From positions 62,001 through 126,000 of the forward strand of contig JAKQKQ010000049.1 in NCBI GenBank assembly GCA_029560585.1: a stretch of 64,000 nt of DNA. Reading direction: 5' to 3'. Each line of letters opens with the position of its first letter. Position 1 is the first letter of the stretch. Below are positions 62,812-64,000 of this stretch, piece after piece. This DNA is from Verrucomicrobiota bacterium. Its GTDB lineage: Bacteria > Verrucomicrobiota > Verrucomicrobiia > JADLBR01. A model generated the notes under the pieces. It made no database searches, was not told the origin of the DNA, and was given only the letters and a program-made list of their open reading frames with translations. The position numbers were made by a program, and so were the translations under genes.

Positions 62812-62831
62812 GGACGCCGGGGCCGGCGTCC
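62812..62831. other. Hairpin in 203-base gap between dehydratase copy 2 and AGE
   Basis: GGACGCCG (62812-62819), loop GGGC, CGGCGTCC (62824-62831): a perfect 8-bp stem. It lies 45 bases after the dehydratase stop. A T-rich run does not follow directly, so termination is uncertain; the rest of the gap 62674..62876 shows only the AGE leader site. Confidence 0.35.
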
Positions 62832-62876
62832 CTCCCATGCCAAAGCCGATTGTGGGGCAGGTTTTTCAACGGGTTC

Positions 62877-64000
62877 CTAGGTTCCACCCACGATCGGGTA
62901 CCACTCCGGCCGCCGCGGGTCCTGGTGGAAACGGGCGTAGTAGTCGCCCTTCTCCTCAAAGTATTTTTCGTAACGGCGCATCTTCTCCTCGTCGAGTTTC
63001 ACGCCCAGGCCCGGCCCGGTCGGGACCGCGATCTTGCCATCCACATATTTCATGAGGCCGCCCTCGATGATGTCATCGGTCAGGAAGTGATAGTGTGCGT
63101 CCCCGGCAAAATGCATCTCAGGTATGGTCGAGGCGGTGTGGAGCATCGCGGCCAGTTCGATGCCAAATTCCGCGCCGCTGTGCATCGCCACCCCGAGGTT
63201 GAAGGTGCGGCAGACCGCGACGAGATCCTTCACCCCGCGCGGGCCCTCCCAGTAGTGGATGTCCGTCAGCACGATATCGACGGCGCCCAGCCGGATGGCC
63301 GGGCCGAGGTCGTCGAATTTGTTCGGGTACATGTTCGTTGCGACGGGGATGCGCACGGCCTTGCGGACCGCGGCGTTGCCCTCGAGGCCCCAGGCCGGAT
63401 CCTCAAAGTACTCCAGATTCAGTGGCTCGAGGCGCCTGCCGATCCGGCTCGCGGTGGCCACGGACCAGGTGCCATTCGGGTCGATGCGCAGCCCGAACCC
63501 CGGCCCGAGCCGCTCGCGGCAGAGTTCCAGCACGCGGGCCTCTTCGTCGGGCGGCATCACCCCGGCCTTCAGCTTCATGGCCTTGACGCCGAGGGTGGTG
63601 TGCAATTCCTCGCAGAGGTCGGCCATGTCCTCGGCGCTGGTATCGTCGCCGCCACCCGGCCGGTCGTAGCGCCAGAATAGATACGCGATCATGGGTATCG
63701 CGTCCCGGACCCGGCCCCCGATCAGGTCCGACAGGGGTCGGCCCAGCGCCTTGCCCTGAATGTCGAGGCAGGCCATCTCGATCGCCGCATAGAGCCTGGA
63801 GTTCGACAGGTAATATATACTGCGCAGCACCTTGAGCTTGATCGTCTCCAGGTGGAAGGGATCCAAGCCCAGGATGCGCGGTTTCAGTTTCAGGATCGCC
63901 CCCCTCTGGTCGCCCCCCCCGACCTCGCCCAGCCCGACGATCCCCTCGTCGGTGACGATCTCGATCACGGTCCGCAGGAAGTATCCGGGATGAACGCCCG
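62877..64000 (-). CDS. Glucarate-dehydratase-like enolase-superfamily enzyme (copy 2), 5' end cut
   Basis: The frame enters from the right edge of the window and is complete at its C-terminus, with 373 codons visible. It begins in mid-protein at GVHPGYFLRTVIEIVTDEG, equivalent to residue 24 of copy 1. The signature residues are kept: AMKLKAG (KxK), RIDPNG (Asp), YFEDP (Glu), ATNMYP (Asn) and AMHSGAEFG (His). Roughly three quarters of positions match copy 1 by eye, with identical ends (ARFHQDPRRPEWYPIVGG). Same proposed role: dehydration of an aldaric or uronic-type sugar acid. Two copies within 20 kb suggest duplication with divided specificity. Confidence 0.85.
   Translation of the reverse strand, partial: GVHPGYFLRTVIEIVTDEGIVGLGEVGGGDQRGAILKLKPRILGLDPFHLETIKLKVLRSIYYLSNSRLYAAIEMACLDIQGKALGRPLSDLIGGRVRDAIPMIAYLFWRYDRPGGGDDTSAEDMADLCEELHTTLGVKAMKLKAGVMPPDEEARVLELCRERLGPGFGLRIDPNGTWSVATASRIGRRLEPLNLEYFEDPAWGLEGNAAVRKAVRIPVATNMYPNKFDDLGPAIRLGAVDIVLTDIHYWEGPRGVKDLVAVCRTFNLGVAMHSGAEFGIELAAMLHTASTIPEMHFAGDAHYHFLTDDIIEGGLMKYVDGKIAVPTGPGLGVKLDEEKMRRYEKYFEEKGDYYARFHQDPRRPEWYPIVGGT

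Noticed and set aside
1-64000. CRISPR arrays, tRNA or rRNA genes, transposase or IS ends
   Set aside because: No regular direct repeats, tRNA-like cloverleaf, rRNA-like conserved stretches or transposase motifs were seen on either strand by reading.

Overview
The window is a very dense, high-GC carbohydrate-degradation locus. About 35 of its protein-coding genes lie on the minus strand, packed end to end, with stop/start overlaps (ATGA or GTGA) at many junctions. Only one convincing gene (10733..11818) is on the plus strand. Many products carry Sec, lipoprotein or twin-arginine (Tat) leaders, including a Tat-leader Gfo/Idh/MocA oxidoreductase, a Tat-leader GH20 and FAD-dependent 'xanthan-type' oxidoreductases. 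That style suggests a Gram-negative degrader of the Planctomycetota / Verrucomicrobiota / Lentisphaerota / Hydrogenedentota kind. This assignment is inference; there is no rRNA or marker gene here. No SusC/SusD pair, no sulfatase, no transcription factor, no tRNA, no CRISPR array and no transposase was seen.

Transcription on the minus strand runs from high to low coordinates. Region 1 (64000 to about 41245) reads: a GlucD-like enolase-superfamily dehydratase (cut by the window edge), an exported AGE-type epimerase, a GH5-type enzyme with a carbohydrate-binding module spliced into its barrel, an SDR, an orphan 177-residue protein, a GH89-like alpha-N-acetylglucosaminidase, a radical SAM protein, a sialidase-like propeller with lectin domains, a GH20, an FAD oxidoreductase, a GH43/32-like propeller, a GH10 xylanase, a creatininase-family amidohydrolase, a jelly-roll polysaccharide lyase, and a second GlucD-like dehydratase. 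Region 2 (41244 to 26518) reads: GH5-type enzyme, DUF5060-type glycosidase, MFS transporter, CBM9-type lipoprotein, GH38, GH2, and a large unclassified glycosidase-like protein. Region 3 (26499 to 19597) reads: SDR, ExuT-like MFS transporter, D-mannonate oxidoreductase-type SDR, GH5 mannanase-like enzyme, a Tat-leader polysaccharide pyruvyl transferase homologue and an RraA-type aldolase.

Region 4 (19600 to 11915) holds two paralogous parallel beta-helix proteins flanking an esterase whose N-terminal half is a degenerate SGNH domain, then the Gfo/Idh/MocA oxidoreductase behind a cluster of TTTCGAWA repeats. A convergent hairpin separates this from the plus-strand esterase. Region 5 (10565 to 1) holds a secreted metallophosphoesterase, then a unit starting with GH115 alpha-glucuronidase, a clan GH-A lipoprotein, GH123-like, alpha/beta hydrolase, GH28 and glucuronate isomerase UxaC (cut by the left edge).

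Together the secreted enzymes would dismantle one or more heteroglycans containing uronic acids (GH28, GH115, lyase), xylose (GH10), mannose (GH2, GH38, GH5) and N-acetylhexosamines (GH20, GH89, GH123). Two MFS permeases would import the released sugars or sugar acids, and UxaC, the mannonate SDR, the GlucD-like dehydratases and the RraA aldolase would feed uronates or aldarates toward pyruvate. Candidate novelties are the inserted-CBM GH5, the pseudo-SGNH esterase, the exported pyruvyl-transferase homologue, the 26518..28863 glycosidase-like family, the embedded radical SAM gene, and several small ORFs that bridge intergenic gaps through ATGA/GTGA overlaps.
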